NCBI RefSeq assembly: GCF_001584145.1
Contig: NZ_CP013232.1
Location: forward strand, 5,535,730-5,599,729
Direction: 5' to 3'
Length of the DNA stretch: 64,000 nt
From: Collimonas fungivorans
Lineage (GTDB): Bacteria > Pseudomonadota > Gammaproteobacteria > Burkholderiales > Burkholderiaceae_D
The notes under the pieces were generated by a model. The model was given only the letters and a program-made list of their open reading frames with translations. It searched no databases and was not told the origin of the DNA. Positions 18,533 to 28,257 of this stretch are shown one piece after another. Within the stretch, counting starts at the first letter, position 1, and every line of letters begins with the position of its first letter. A program made the position numbers and the translations under genes.

Positions 18533-18781
18533 AAGGTTGTGAGGCAACTCTCTATCAAAAGTTCAATTTGACAAGTATCCGGAATATTGTGCTTGCCGCT
18601 TTGATAATAATGAAACTGATAAGAAATTGTATGTCATCGGGACCCGGTGATGAGGCGTTATCCAAAGACTGGCCTCTGCATTTGTGTGAGACATGCAAGC
18701 GTTTGTAACCCGATGTTGCGTAGCCAAGCTGCCGTGCTAGCGTGTAACTACCATCGATTCCTCGTAGTCTGGAGCAAAAAA

Positions 18782-20746
18782 ATGAGCAACAATAAAAATA
18801 CCTCGATGTCGCTGATGCTGAGCGTTTGCGTAGCGGTGCTGCCGCTGGCCGCCTGCGACAAAAAACCCGACGTCGCGCCTGCCCCCCAGCCGCAGCAAGC
18901 ACCGGCGGCACAAGCAGCCCCTGCCTATGTACCGCCAACCGCCGACCAGCTGTATCAGCTGGTCGGCCCCATCGCGCTGTTTCCCGACAAGCTGGTGGCG
19001 CAGGTGCTGGCTGCATCCAGCTATCCGGACCAGATCACCGCCGCCGACAACTGGCTAGCGCAAAACAAGAACCTGAAAGGGGCTCAGCTGCAGGATGCGG
19101 CCAACCAGCAGCCTTGGGACGTCAGCGTCAAAGGCTTGACGCAGTTTCCCAGCGTGCTGGACCAGATGGCGCGCAACATCCCCTGGACCTCGGCCCTTGG
19201 CGACGCTTACGTCAACGATCCCAGCGACGTCATGAATGCGATCCAGGTGATGCGTCAGCGCGCTGCCAGCAGCGGCAACCTGAAAGACAGCAAACAGCAG
19301 CGCATCGCCGTCAGGCCGCGCGTGCAGCCGGCGCCGCCCACGGACTATGCGCCGCCGCCTGGCGAACCGCTGGTCTACGCCGGCCCGGAAATGGTTGCGC
19401 CGCCGCCAGAAACCATCGTGATCGAGCCGGCCGAACCTGATGTGGTGTATGTGCCGGCCTACAATCCCGGCGTAGTCTATGGCCAGCCGTTGCCGGTCTA
19501 TCCCGGTTATACCTACGAACCCCCTCCCCGTTATTATCCGCCGGGCGAGATAGTCACCGCCGGCGTGATTACCTTCGGCCTCGGCGTCGCCGTCGGCGCA
19601 GTGATCAGCCATCACGACTGGGGCTGGAATTCCTGGGGCGTGCATTGGGGCGGCGATGGCGGCGGCGGCAACTGGCGCGGCGGCGACCGCGACCATGGCT
19701 GGCACCGGCCCGCGGTTGTGTACAACAACAATACCTATGTGTCGCGCTCGACGACGATCGTCAATCGCGTGACCAACAACTACAACAACACCTACAACAA
19801 CAGTACGGTGAACAACAACACCCGCAATAATTTTGGCGGCCCCGCCAATAATCCCGCCGCGGCCAACGGCGGACGCCCCCCCGGCCAGCCGGGCGGCGGC
19901 GGTGCTCCTAATTTCTTCAATGGGCAGCGGCCGAATCCGGCGGCGCAAGCGAATCCTGCACAGTCGCAGCCACAGCAGCGTCCGAACCAGAATGCAACAC
20001 CGTTTGCCGGCAATCCGCGGCCGAACCATGGGCAGCCGGATTTCAGCCACATGAGCCGGCCCGATTTCGGCAAGACCCCGCCGCAGGCGAACGGCGGCGC
20101 GCCTAACGCCAATCAACTGGCGCGTCCGGGATTTCTCCATCCGGCTCCCGGCCAGCCGCAAGCTAGTGAACCGGGGCAGAAACCATTGCCGAACCAGCTA
20201 CAGCAAAACGCGCAGAGCCGACGCCCGGGTCAGCCGAGGAACCTGGATGCAGAAAACCCTGTAAACCTGCATAAGAATCCTTTCAACGGCAATGTTCCAA
20301 GGCCGAACGTCAATCGGCCCGCCATGCCCGAGGCGGCAAGACCGCAGCCAACGCCGCAACCTCAGGCGCAGCCGCAAAACCTGCCTAATCGGCAGCCGGA
20401 ACAGTTCCAGCATCGGCCTGAAGGCGGCCAGCAAATGCATCAGGAACCGAACCGGCCGGCGGGCAATCCCGGACCGCAGTTTTTCAACCATCCGGAATCG
20501 CGGCCGCAAGCAGCGCCGCAGCCACAGGCGCAACCCCATCCGCAGCCTCAGATACAGCAGCCGCGGCCGCAACCGGCGCCGCAACCGGCGCCTCAGATGC
20601 AACGGCCACAACCGCAGCCGCAAATGCAGCAGCCGCGACCACAGCCACAACCTCAAGTGCAGGCGCAGCATCCGCCTCAGCAAAATCACGAGCAGCCGCA
20701 TGGGAACAATATCCATCCGCAGAAAAAGGATGACGATCACAAATGA
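18782..20746 (+). CDS. DUF3300 lipoprotein with long Pro/Gln/Asn-rich tail
   Basis: The 654-residue protein begins with a lipoprotein signal peptide; the lipobox LAAC puts the modified Cys at residue 25. A DUF3300 domain follows at about residues 50-200, including LYQLVGPIALFPDKLVAQVL and ASSYPDQITAADNWL. Next come a Gly/Trp/His-rich stretch (DWGWNSWGVHWGGDGGGG), an Asn/Thr-rich repeat and about 280 residues of low-complexity Pro/Gln/Arg sequence. Function is unknown; a cell-envelope location is likely. An upstream in-frame ATG at 18647 would remove the signal from the N-terminus. The gap 18533-18781 shows only this gene's upstream region. Confidence 0.85.
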   Translation: MSNNKNTSMSLMLSVCVAVLPLAACDKKPDVAPAPQPQQAPAAQAAPAYVPPTADQLYQLVGPIALFPDKLVAQVLAASSYPDQITAADNWLAQNKNLKGAQLQDAANQQPWDVSVKGLTQFPSVLDQMARNIPWTSALGDAYVNDPSDVMNAIQVMRQRAASSGNLKDSKQQRIAVRPRVQPAPPTDYAPPPGEPLVYAGPEMVAPPPETIVIEPAEPDVVYVPAYNPGVVYGQPLPVYPGYTYEPPPRYYPPGEIVTAGVITFGLGVAVGAVISHHDWGWNSWGVHWGGDGGGGNWRGGDRDHGWHRPAVVYNNNTYVSRSTTIVNRVTNNYNNTYNNSTVNNNTRNNFGGPANNPAAANGGRPPGQPGGGGAPNFFNGQRPNPAAQANPAQSQPQQRPNQNATPFAGNPRPNHGQPDFSHMSRPDFGKTPPQANGGAPNANQLARPGFLHPAPGQPQASEPGQKPLPNQLQQNAQSRRPGQPRNLDAENPVNLHKNPFNGNVPRPNVNRPAMPEAARPQPTPQPQAQPQNLPNRQPEQFQHRPEGGQQMHQEPNRPAGNPGPQFFNHPESRPQAAPQPQAQPHPQPQIQQPRPQPAPQPAPQMQRPQPQPQMQQPRPQPQPQVQAQHPPQQNHEQPHGNNIHPQKKDDDHK

Positions 20747-20781
20747 GCGTGTCGAAAAAATGCAATTGAGAAGAGTCGCCG

Positions 20782-20927
20782 CAGGAACTCCGGCGCAATA
20801 AAAAGGCTGGCTGAACACAAGGTTCAGTGTAGGGTGGGCACGCTTTTGTGCCCACCCTACTTCTTGGCAAGCCAGCCGCGACAGGAACTCCGGCTCAACA
20901 AAAAAGCTGGCTGAACACAGAGTTCAG
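20782..20927. repeat. Direct repeat pair flanking a REP element
   Basis: The 46-base segments 20782-20827 and 20882-20927 are about 87% identical and exactly 100 bases apart. Both contain CAGGAACTCCGGC and GCTGGCTGAACACA. The second forms half of the putA terminator; in the first, the matching half is interrupted by a REP-like palindrome. Confidence 0.8.
20829..20860. repeat. REP-like element, single-hairpin form
   Basis: Perfect arms GTAGGGTGGGCAC and GTGCCCACCCTAC surround a six-base loop. Only the outer-type ends of the family are present. It lies between the convergent DUF3300 and putA genes. Confidence 0.88.
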
Positions 20928-20937
20928 CCAGCTTTTT
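20901..20937. terminator. Bidirectional Rho-independent terminator
   Basis: The perfect 16-base stem AAAAAGCTGGCTGAAC (20901-20916) / GTTCAGCCAGCTTTTT (20922-20937) has A- and T-runs on its flanks. It serves putA on the minus strand and can also end plus-strand transcription. Confidence 0.9.
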
Positions 20938-20970
20938 CATTTACAACGCGCGCTATCGGGTTTGCTACGC

Positions 20971-23900
20971 TTAAGCTTGCAAGGTCATCAGGCTGGCGTT
21001 GCCGCCGGCGGCGGTGGTGTTGACGCAAACCGCGCGTTCGGCCAGCAGGCGCCACAAGGGAATCGAAGCGTATTCCGAGGTTTCCAGCAACGGCACCAGC
21101 GCCCCGCCTTGTTCTCCGAGCGCGGTCAGCAAAGGACGCAGGCGCGCAGTGCCCGCGCCGTCGACCAGGGCCAGCTGCAAACGGGTGGCGTGGTCGCTGC
21201 CGGCAAGCTGGTCGACCACACGGATCGCAGCGCGCACCGCGCGCGGCAAACCTTCCGGGATCATGGCCGACGAGCCGGCCTCGACCACCGGCAGGTTGCC
21301 GGTAGCGAACACCGCCGCCAATTGATTCAGCATGGCGCCGACGTTATCCGCGCTGCACAGGATCGCGCCGCGCGGCGCGAACGACAGGCTGTTGCGTTCG
21401 CCGGTCGGGCCCGGCAGCACCAGTGAAGTGCCGAGCCAGCTGGCGTGCATGTATTCCTCGCCCAGCGCGGCGATGCGCTGGTGGCCGTGGGTCCTGGCCC
21501 AGCTCAGCAAGGCTTGCAGCACCGGTGTGGCGTTTGCTGCTTCGGGATTCGGCGCATGGATCGTGTGCGCCCCCAGCGATACCGCGGGATTGCGCTGCAG
21601 GCGTTTCAGGTACAACGGCCCGCCGGCTTTTGGTCCGGTGCCGGATTTCCCTTCGCCGCCAAACGGCTGTACGCCGACCACCGCACCGACGATGTTGCGA
21701 TTGACGTAGATGTTGCCGACGTGGGCGTGGGCGACGATGAAATCGATGGTTTCATCGATGCGCGAATGGATGCCGAGAGTCAGGCCGTAACCGCTGCCGT
21801 TGATGGCGTCGACCAGTTGCGGCAGCTCGTTGCGCGCGTAACGCAGCACATGCAATACCGGGCCGAACACTTCGCGCTTCAGTTCCGACATGGAGCCGAT
21901 TTCGATCAGCGCAGGGGCAACGAAAGTGCCATGTTGTTGTTCGGGCGGCAGCGGCAGCTGGTAGAAATCCTTGGCCGTGGCGCGCATCGTTTCGATATGC
22001 GCCAGCAGCTGGCCCTGGGCGTCGGCATCGATCACCGGACCGATGTCGGTGACGAGGCGGTCCGGATTGCCGATCCGCAGTTCCTGCATGGCGCCCTTCA
22101 GCATATGCAGGGTGCGGTCGGCGATATCGTTTTGCAGGCACAGCACGCGCAAGGCGGAGCAGCGCTGGCCGGCGCTGTCGAAAGCGGAATTCAGCACGTC
22201 TTGCACCACCTGTTCCGGCAGTGCGCTGGAATCGACGATCAAGGCATTCTGGCCGCCGGTTTCAGCGATCAGCGGCAAGTCCACCGACTCTGCCAGCGAG
22301 CGTTTGGCCAAGGTGCGGTTGATGATCTGTGCGACCTCGGTAGAACCAGTGAAAATCACTCCCTTGACGCGCGCATCGGCGGTCAGCGTGGCGCCGACGG
22401 TATCGCCCTGGCCCGGCAGGAATTGCAACGCGGCCGGCGGCACGCCGGCTTCATGCAGCAGCTGCACCGCGCGAGCGGCGATCAGCGGCGTCTGTTCGGC
22501 CGGCTTCGCCAGCACCACATTGCCGGCTGCCAGCGCAGCGCTGACTTCGCCGATGAAAATCGCCAGCGGGAAATTCCACGGGCTGATGCATACCACCGGT
22601 CCCAGCGCCAAGGCATTCTGGGTATGCCGCACCTGCGCCGCGTAGTAGCGTAGGAAATCGACCGCTTCGCGCACTTCGGCAATCGCGTTCGGCAATGACT
22701 TCCCTGCTTCGCGGATCGCCAGCGCAATCAGTTCCAGCTGGTGCACTTCAAACAGGGCTGCGGCGCGTTCCAGCTTGTCGGCCCGTTCCGCCGGCGGCAG
22801 GGTTTGCCAGTCCATGGCGTAGACGCTGGCGGCATGCAAGGCCTTGTCGACATCGGCGACGCTGGCTTCGACCACGCTGCCCACCACATCGCGCTTGTCG
22901 GCCGGATTCAATATCGGACGCGCAGCCTGGCTGTAAGTTTGCAGCTCAGCCAGCATTGGCGTGGCATGCCATTGCTGCTTGCCGAACACGCCAAAAGCAC
23001 TGTCGATCTGGCGCAGGACTTCTTCACTGCTCAGGTCCAGGCCGGCCGAATTCTTGCGCTCCGCGCCGTACATCGCGGGCGGCAGGGCGATCTGCGGATG
23101 CGGCTCGCCGCCCAGCTGTTGCGCGGCTTGCAGCGGATCGGCGATGAGCGAATCGATGCTCACGCTTTCGTCGACGATCTGGTTTACGAACGAAGAATTG
23201 GCGCCGTTTTCCAGCAGGCGCCGCACCAGGTAAGCCAGCAGGGTCTGGTGCGAACCGACCGGCGCATAAATCCGGCAAGGCTTGTCCAGCATGTCTTTGC
23301 CGACCACCTGGTCGTACAAGGTTTCGCCCATGCCGTGCAGGCACTGGAATTCATAGTCGGTGATGTTTTTTTCCTGCGCCCAGCTGTAGATGGTCGCCAA
23401 TGTATGCGCGTTGTGGGTAGCGAACTGCGGATAGATGACATCGGTGGAGGCCAGTAGTTTCTGGGCGCAGGTCAGGTAGGAAACGTCGGTGTACACCTTG
23501 CGCGTGTATACCGGGAAGCCGGGCAAGCCGTCGACTTGCGCGCGCTTGATCTCGGAATCCCAATACGCGCCCTTGACCAGCCGCACCATGAACTTGCGGC
23601 CGCTGCGGTGCGCCAGGTCGACCAAGTAGTCGATCACGAAAGGACAGCGTTTCTGGTAACCCTGCACCACAAAGCCGATGCCCTCGAAACCGGCCAGCTC
23701 GGCGTCGAACGCCAGCGCTTCCATCAGGTCCAGCGACAGTTCCAGGCGGTCCGCTTCTTCGGCGTCGATGTTGAGGCCGATGTCATATTGCTTGGCCAGC
23801 AGCAGCAGCTGTTTCAGGCGCGGCAGCAATTCTTCCATGGTGCGTTGCCGCTGCGCGCGCGAATAACGCGGATGCAGCGCCGACAGCTTGACCGAGATGC

Positions 23901-24699
23901 CCGGGCCCTGCTTGATGCCGCGGCCGTTCGATGCCTTGCCGATGGCATGGATCGCATCTTCGTACGAGCGGTAATAAGAGGCCGCATCTTCTTCCGTCAA
24001 CGCCGCTTCGCCCAGCATGTCGTAGGAATAGCGGTAGCCGCGTTTTTCATTGTCGCGGCTGTTGCCAAGCGCTTCGGCGATGGTCTGGCCGGTGACGAAC
24101 TGGTTGCCCAGCATGCGCATGGCGACGTCGACGCCCTTGCGGATCAGCGGTTCGCCGCCGCGCCCGATCAGTTTGGTCAGGGCCGAACCCAGGCCGCGTT
24201 CGCTATTGGTGGCGACCAGCTTGCCGGTAATCAGCAGACCCCAGGTGGCGGCATTGACGAACAGCGACGGCGATTCGCCCAGGTGGCTGCCCCAGTCGCC
24301 CTTGCTGATCTTGTCGGCGATCAGGCGGTCGGCGGTCTGGTGGTCCGGAATGCGCAGCAGCGCTTCGGCCAGGCACATCAGCGCCACGCCCTCTTCCGAC
24401 GACAGCGAGAATTCGTGCATTAAGGCGTCGACGCCGGACGCGCGCGTACGTTTTTCGCGCACCGCCTGCACCAGCTTGCGCGCCAGCGCCTGGCTGGCGG
24501 CATGCGAGCCGGTGCTGGTTTGCACTTGCGCCAGCAGCCATTGCACGGCCAGGGTTTCATCGCGCCGGTAAGCGGCGGTGATGGCGGCGCGCAATGACGT
24601 CGGCTCGCTCATGACTTCCCGGTGGAAGACGCTGAATGCGGGGCTGAACATGGCAGGGGAAGTAGGGTCGGGCTTGGATGACGGCTGTAGCGGCGGCAT
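20971..24699 (-). CDS. putA: Bifunctional proline dehydrogenase / P5C dehydrogenase PutA
   Basis: This 1242-residue enzyme oxidises proline to glutamate in two steps with substrate channelling. The N-terminal FAD proline dehydrogenase barrel includes GPGISVKLSALHPRYSRAQ and LVKGAYWDSEIKRAQ. The C-terminal NAD aldehyde dehydrogenase has SPWNFPLAIFIGE, FTGSTEVAQIINR and the catalytic Cys in FDSAGQRCSALRV. There is no N-terminal ribbon-helix-helix domain, so it should not repress itself. The ATG at 24699 (MPPLQPSSK) was chosen; a GTG at 24768 and later ATGs are possible. It is divergent from an Lrp-family gene and has a strong terminator. The 215-base space up to 24914 is the likely shared control region. 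Confidence 0.95.
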   Translation of the reverse strand: MPPLQPSSKPDPTSPAMFSPAFSVFHREVMSEPTSLRAAITAAYRRDETLAVQWLLAQVQTSTGSHAASQALARKLVQAVREKRTRASGVDALMHEFSLSSEEGVALMCLAEALLRIPDHQTADRLIADKISKGDWGSHLGESPSLFVNAATWGLLITGKLVATNSERGLGSALTKLIGRGGEPLIRKGVDVAMRMLGNQFVTGQTIAEALGNSRDNEKRGYRYSYDMLGEAALTEEDAASYYRSYEDAIHAIGKASNGRGIKQGPGISVKLSALHPRYSRAQRQRTMEELLPRLKQLLLLAKQYDIGLNIDAEEADRLELSLDLMEALAFDAELAGFEGIGFVVQGYQKRCPFVIDYLVDLAHRSGRKFMVRLVKGAYWDSEIKRAQVDGLPGFPVYTRKVYTDVSYLTCAQKLLASTDVIYPQFATHNAHTLATIYSWAQEKNITDYEFQCLHGMGETLYDQVVGKDMLDKPCRIYAPVGSHQTLLAYLVRRLLENGANSSFVNQIVDESVSIDSLIADPLQAAQQLGGEPHPQIALPPAMYGAERKNSAGLDLSSEEVLRQIDSAFGVFGKQQWHATPMLAELQTYSQAARPILNPADKRDVVGSVVEASVADVDKALHAASVYAMDWQTLPPAERADKLERAAALFEVHQLELIALAIREAGKSLPNAIAEVREAVDFLRYYAAQVRHTQNALALGPVVCISPWNFPLAIFIGEVSAALAAGNVVLAKPAEQTPLIAARAVQLLHEAGVPPAALQFLPGQGDTVGATLTADARVKGVIFTGSTEVAQIINRTLAKRSLAESVDLPLIAETGGQNALIVDSSALPEQVVQDVLNSAFDSAGQRCSALRVLCLQNDIADRTLHMLKGAMQELRIGNPDRLVTDIGPVIDADAQGQLLAHIETMRATAKDFYQLPLPPEQQHGTFVAPALIEIGSMSELKREVFGPVLHVLRYARNELPQLVDAINGSGYGLTLGIHSRIDETIDFIVAHAHVGNIYVNRNIVGAVVGVQPFGGEGKSGTGPKAGGPLYLKRLQRNPAVSLGAHTIHAPNPEAANATPVLQALLSWARTHGHQRIAALGEEYMHASWLGTSLVLPGPTGERNSLSFAPRGAILCSADNVGAMLNQLAAVFATGNLPVVEAGSSAMIPEGLPRAVRAAIRVVDQLAGSDHATRLQLALVDGAGTARLRPLLTALGEQGGALVPLLETSEYASIPLWRLLAERAVCVNTTAAGGNASLMTLQA

Positions 24700-24914
24700 G
24701 GCGGTTGTCTCGGTGAGGATATTGGTTTTGTTAATTTGCTTTAGAGCATTATTTAGTGCATCAATCACAGCGACCGGTTTAACAGTCCGGGAAAGTGAAG
24801 TTGTTCGATTGTAGGCGGCATCGGCATGGATTAATTCTGGTAATAATGGTCGCTATCAAAATTTTGTTATTGGTGAGAAAATTTAACCGAATAAAATTTT
24901 TCGGAAGATAGTGC

Positions 24915-25373
24915 ATGCTTGACAAGATCAGCAAGAAAATCCTGGCCGAATTGCAGAACGATGGCCGCATCAGCAACGTCGACCTGTCTGCCCGCGTCAA
25001 CTTGTCACCCGCCGCCTGCCTGGAGCGCGTCCGCAAACTGCAGGAAGCCGGCTACATCCTGCACTACACCGCCCAGCTCAATCCGCAGCTGCTGGACGTC
25101 GCCTTGCTGGTGTTTATCGAAGTGGTGCTGGACCGCACCACGCCGGAAGTCTTCGAAGCGTTCAGCCAGAGCGTGCAGATCATTCCCGAGGTGCTGGAGT
25201 GCCACATGGTGGCCGGCGGTTTCGATTACCTGGTCAAGGCGCGCGTCAAGGACATGAACGCCTACCGCGAGTTTCTCGGCAAGTCGCTGCTGCAGCTCAA
25301 GGGCGTGCGCGAGACGCACACCTACGCGGTGATGGAAGAGGTCAAGCACACCACAAAACTGCCGATTCGCTGA
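24915..25373 (+). CDS. Lrp/AsnC-family regulator (PutR-like)
   Basis: The 152-residue protein has an N-terminal helix-turn-helix (ILAELQNDGRISNVDLSARV, NLSPAACLERVRKLQ) and a C-terminal RAM ligand-binding domain with VAGGFDYLVKARVKDM. Being divergent from putA, it is probably the proline-responsive activator of putA, as PutR is in other proteobacteria; the link is positional. Confidence 0.92.
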   Translation: MLDKISKKILAELQNDGRISNVDLSARVNLSPAACLERVRKLQEAGYILHYTAQLNPQLLDVALLVFIEVVLDRTTPEVFEAFSQSVQIIPEVLECHMVAGGFDYLVKARVKDMNAYREFLGKSLLQLKGVRETHTYAVMEEVKHTTKLPIR

Positions 25374-25459
25374 GGGCCGGCAGTTACAGTTCGTTGGCAG
25401 ATCGTGTCACAATAGTTGTCCTTGTATCATCAGAACAACTATCTTGGAGAAGACACATC

Positions 25460-26839
25460 ATGCAATTGCCGGGAATTCCACACAAATTATTGTTTAGCCT
25501 GATTTGCGGTTTGAGCGGACATGCCGCCATCGCTGTCGCAGCATCCGCGCCTTTGCCGACCGCCATATCCGCTGCTGCCGACGCTGCCCGCTCTGAAATC
25601 GCCCAGCAAGCCAAGGCCCTGGAACCGGCGCTGCTGGAGACGCGGCGCGATATCCATGCGCATCCGGAACTGGGCAATGTCGAGAAGCGTACCGGCGAAC
25701 TGGTGGCGGCGCAGTTGCGCGCCCTGGGACTGGAGGTACGGACCGGCGTTGCACGCACCGGCGTAGTGGCGATACTGAAAGGCGGCTTGCCCGGCCCGGT
25801 CGTCGCCTTGCGCGCCGATATGGATGCGTTGCCGGTGAAGGAAGTATCGGACCTGCCGTTCGCTTCGCACAGCAAAGGCCGTTACCTGGACAAGGATGTC
25901 GACGTCATGCACGCCTGTGGCCACGATGCGCATACGGCGATCCTGCTGACCACGGCCAGGATCCTGAGCGACATGCGGGTGCGCCTGCCGGGCACCGTGG
26001 TGTTCTATTTCCAGCCGGCGGAAGAAGGCCCTAGCGATTTCGTGCCGGACGGGAAAAACACTTGGGGCGCAAAAATGATGGTGCAGGAAGGCGTGATGAA
26101 AGCGCCCAAGCCGGATGCAGTGTTCGGCCTGCATGTGTGGGCCGGGATTCCCGCTGGCCAGATCGCCTATCGCGCCGGTCCGACGCTGGCCAGTTCCGAC
26201 GACCTGCGCATCCGCATCCTCGGCAAGCAGACCCATGCCGGCCGGCCGTGGGACGGCATCGATCCGATCACCGTCAGCGCCGAAGCGCTGGTGGGCCTGC
26301 AAACCGTGGTCAGCCGCCGCACCGATATTTCTTCCTTCCCGTCGGTGGTCAGCATCGGCACGATCAACGGCGGCACCCGCTATAACATCATCCCGGAATC
26401 GGTCGACATGACCGGCACCATCCGTTCCTACGACTATGGCATCCGCCAGAAGCTGCATGCGAACGTGCGCCAGACCGTGGAGAAGATCGCCGAGAGCGGC
26501 GGCGCCAAGGCCGAAGTCACCATCATCGAAAAATACGATCCGACCATCAACGACGCCGGCCTGACCGAAAAAATGGGCCCCACCTTGCGCTGGGCCGCAC
26601 AAAACGATGTGACGCAGAGTCCGCTGGTCGGCGGCGCCGAAGATTTTTCTTTCTTTGCGAAAGAGGCGCCCGGCTTGTTCGTGTTCCTCGGCATCACGCC
26701 GCGCGGCCAGGATATGGCAAAGGCCGCGCCGAACCACAATCCGGGATTCTTCGTGGATGAATCGGCGCTGGTGGTCGGCGTGCGCACCATGGCGTCGCTG
26801 GCGACCGATTACCTGTACGCCGCTGCTGCGCCACGCTAA
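25460..26839 (+). CDS. Exported M20-family amidohydrolase/carboxypeptidase
   Basis: A 459-residue metallohydrolase with a signal peptide (LLFSLICGLSGHAAIAVAAS). Metal-binding and family motifs are intact: RRDIHAHPELGNVE, RADMDALPVKE, MHACGHDAHTAILL, FQPAEEGP and a C-terminal GGAEDFSFF. It resembles HipO/AbgB-type enzymes that hydrolyse N-acyl amino acids or amino acid conjugates, but acts outside the cytoplasm. TTGGAGAAG before the ATG at 25460 decides the start over longer frames that overlap the Lrp gene. Its stop is only 13 bases from that of the convergent LacI gene, with no terminator seen between them. Confidence 0.92.
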   Translation: MQLPGIPHKLLFSLICGLSGHAAIAVAASAPLPTAISAAADAARSEIAQQAKALEPALLETRRDIHAHPELGNVEKRTGELVAAQLRALGLEVRTGVARTGVVAILKGGLPGPVVALRADMDALPVKEVSDLPFASHSKGRYLDKDVDVMHACGHDAHTAILLTTARILSDMRVRLPGTVVFYFQPAEEGPSDFVPDGKNTWGAKMMVQEGVMKAPKPDAVFGLHVWAGIPAGQIAYRAGPTLASSDDLRIRILGKQTHAGRPWDGIDPITVSAEALVGLQTVVSRRTDISSFPSVVSIGTINGGTRYNIIPESVDMTGTIRSYDYGIRQKLHANVRQTVEKIAESGGAKAEVTIIEKYDPTINDAGLTEKMGPTLRWAAQNDVTQSPLVGGAEDFSFFAKEAPGLFVFLGITPRGQDMAKAAPNHNPGFFVDESALVVGVRTMASLATDYLYAAAAPR

Positions 26840-26852
26840 ACCGGTTTCCTGC

Positions 26853-27887
26853 TCAGGTGCTGCTGCGTATCGCCAGCTTGAAGCCGAGGTCGACGCTGGT
26901 GGTTTCCGGCGTCTCGTGCCTGAGCAGCTTGATCAATAACTGGGCGGCGGTAAACCCGATGTCGTAGCGCGGCGTGACGATCGTAGTGATGCCGGGATTG
27001 GCGAAGGCCGACCACGGCAAATCGTTGAAACCGGCGATCGCCATCTGGCCCGGCACCGACAGGCCGCGCCGCTGGCACTCGAACAGGACGCCCAGCGCCA
27101 GGTCGTCGTTGCAACAGAACACCGCATCGCAGGCTGGCGTCTGCTGCAGGATCTGGCCCAACATCTTGGTGCCCAGCTCCACCGTCGACGGCGCCGGCGT
27201 CAGCACTTCGATATCGGGGTTGATGCCGGCTTCCGACAAAGCCTTGCGAAAACCGTGGCGGCGTTTCATCATGCGCGGATCAAGCTGGGCGCCGAGGAAA
27301 CCGGGCTGGCGGTAGCCGCGTTCGATCAGATGGCGGGCGATGCTGTAGCCCGCATCTTCGTGCGAAAAACCGACTGTGACCTCGCTGTTTTCCGGGTTCA
27401 GGTCGAACATGCGCACGGCTGGCACATTGTGCGTCGCCAGTTGCTCGCGCAGCGCATCCTGCTGTTCTATGCCGCTCAGCAAAAAACCGTCCGGCGCATG
27501 CGCCAGGTAAGTGCTGATCAGCTGGCTTTCCTTGTCCGGCGAATAGCTGCTTTCGCCGATCAGGAATTTATAGCCGTGCTGGTTCAGGCTGTCGCGGATC
27601 CCGGTCAGCGTGTCGACGAATACGGAATTGCTGAGCGACGGCACGATGACGCCGATCACCTGCGACTTGGCCGACGCCAGCGTGCTGGCGGCCTGGTTCG
27701 GCACATAACCGAGCTGCTTGATCGCCGCCGCAATGCGGTCGCGCGCTTCCAGCTGCACCAGCGCCGGAGTTTTCAGTGCGCGCGATACGGTCATCGGGCT
27801 GACCCGCGCCAGGCGTGCGACATCGACGATGGTTACCCTGCCGCTGGCGCGGCTGTGGCGTTGTGGCTTGAGTTCCTGGCTGGTCAT
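26853..27887 (-). CDS. LacI-family regulator, GntR-like
   Basis: The 344-residue LacI-type repressor has its helix-turn-helix at about residues 18-38 (VTIVDVARLARVSPMTVSRA) and a sugar-binding core domain after the hinge (YVPNQAASTLASAKSQVIGV). It is divergent from a gluconate kinase gene with a LacI-type palindrome in the shared control region, which fits a gluconate-responsive GntR role. Confidence 0.9.
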   Translation of the reverse strand: MTSQELKPQRHSRASGRVTIVDVARLARVSPMTVSRALKTPALVQLEARDRIAAAIKQLGYVPNQAASTLASAKSQVIGVIVPSLSNSVFVDTLTGIRDSLNQHGYKFLIGESSYSPDKESQLISTYLAHAPDGFLLSGIEQQDALREQLATHNVPAVRMFDLNPENSEVTVGFSHEDAGYSIARHLIERGYRQPGFLGAQLDPRMMKRRHGFRKALSEAGINPDIEVLTPAPSTVELGTKMLGQILQQTPACDAVFCCNDDLALGVLFECQRRGLSVPGQMAIAGFNDLPWSAFANPGITTIVTPRYDIGFTAAQLLIKLLRHETPETTSVDLGFKLAIRSST

Positions 27888-28106
27888 GGTAACGATGGCA
27901 TTGAATGGTCTCTCTACATTTAGCTCGCTGCTGCCAGCTTATTCATTATTCAGCCGGATTCCAGTTATGTATGCCGGGCAATGGAATCTTGTTCATTTGG
28001 CTAGCGTAAGCAATGTTACACGCAAGCCCTGCTGCATTGTTATAGTTTCCTTGGAGTAAGGGTACTAGCAGTGTGCAATATTACTTTCCGTTGTAAAAGA
28101 GACGCG

Positions 28107-28122
28107 ATGTTAGCGCTAACAT
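28107..28122. promoter_or_regulatory. LacI/GntR-type operator
   Basis: ATGTTAGCGCTAACAT is a perfect 16-base palindrome with a central CG, typical of LacI-family sites and close to the known GntR form. It lies in the 370-base divergent space 27888-28257, 136 bases before the kinase start. No other feature was recognised in that space. Confidence 0.72.
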
Positions 28123-28257
28123 ATGATGTATGATTGCGGCCACGCAGCCACGCGGCGGCGCCGGCAAGTACTACAATGAAACGGGTGCGGCGCACGGCGT
28201 CCAGGCAGGATAGCTGCTCATCAGCAGTCGCTTACTCATTTCATCACGAGGTAGTTC

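Noticed and set aside
18659-18667. DnaA-box-like TTATCCAAA upstream of the DUF3300 gene
   Set aside because: It is a single near-match with no AT-rich element or neighbouring boxes; expected by chance.
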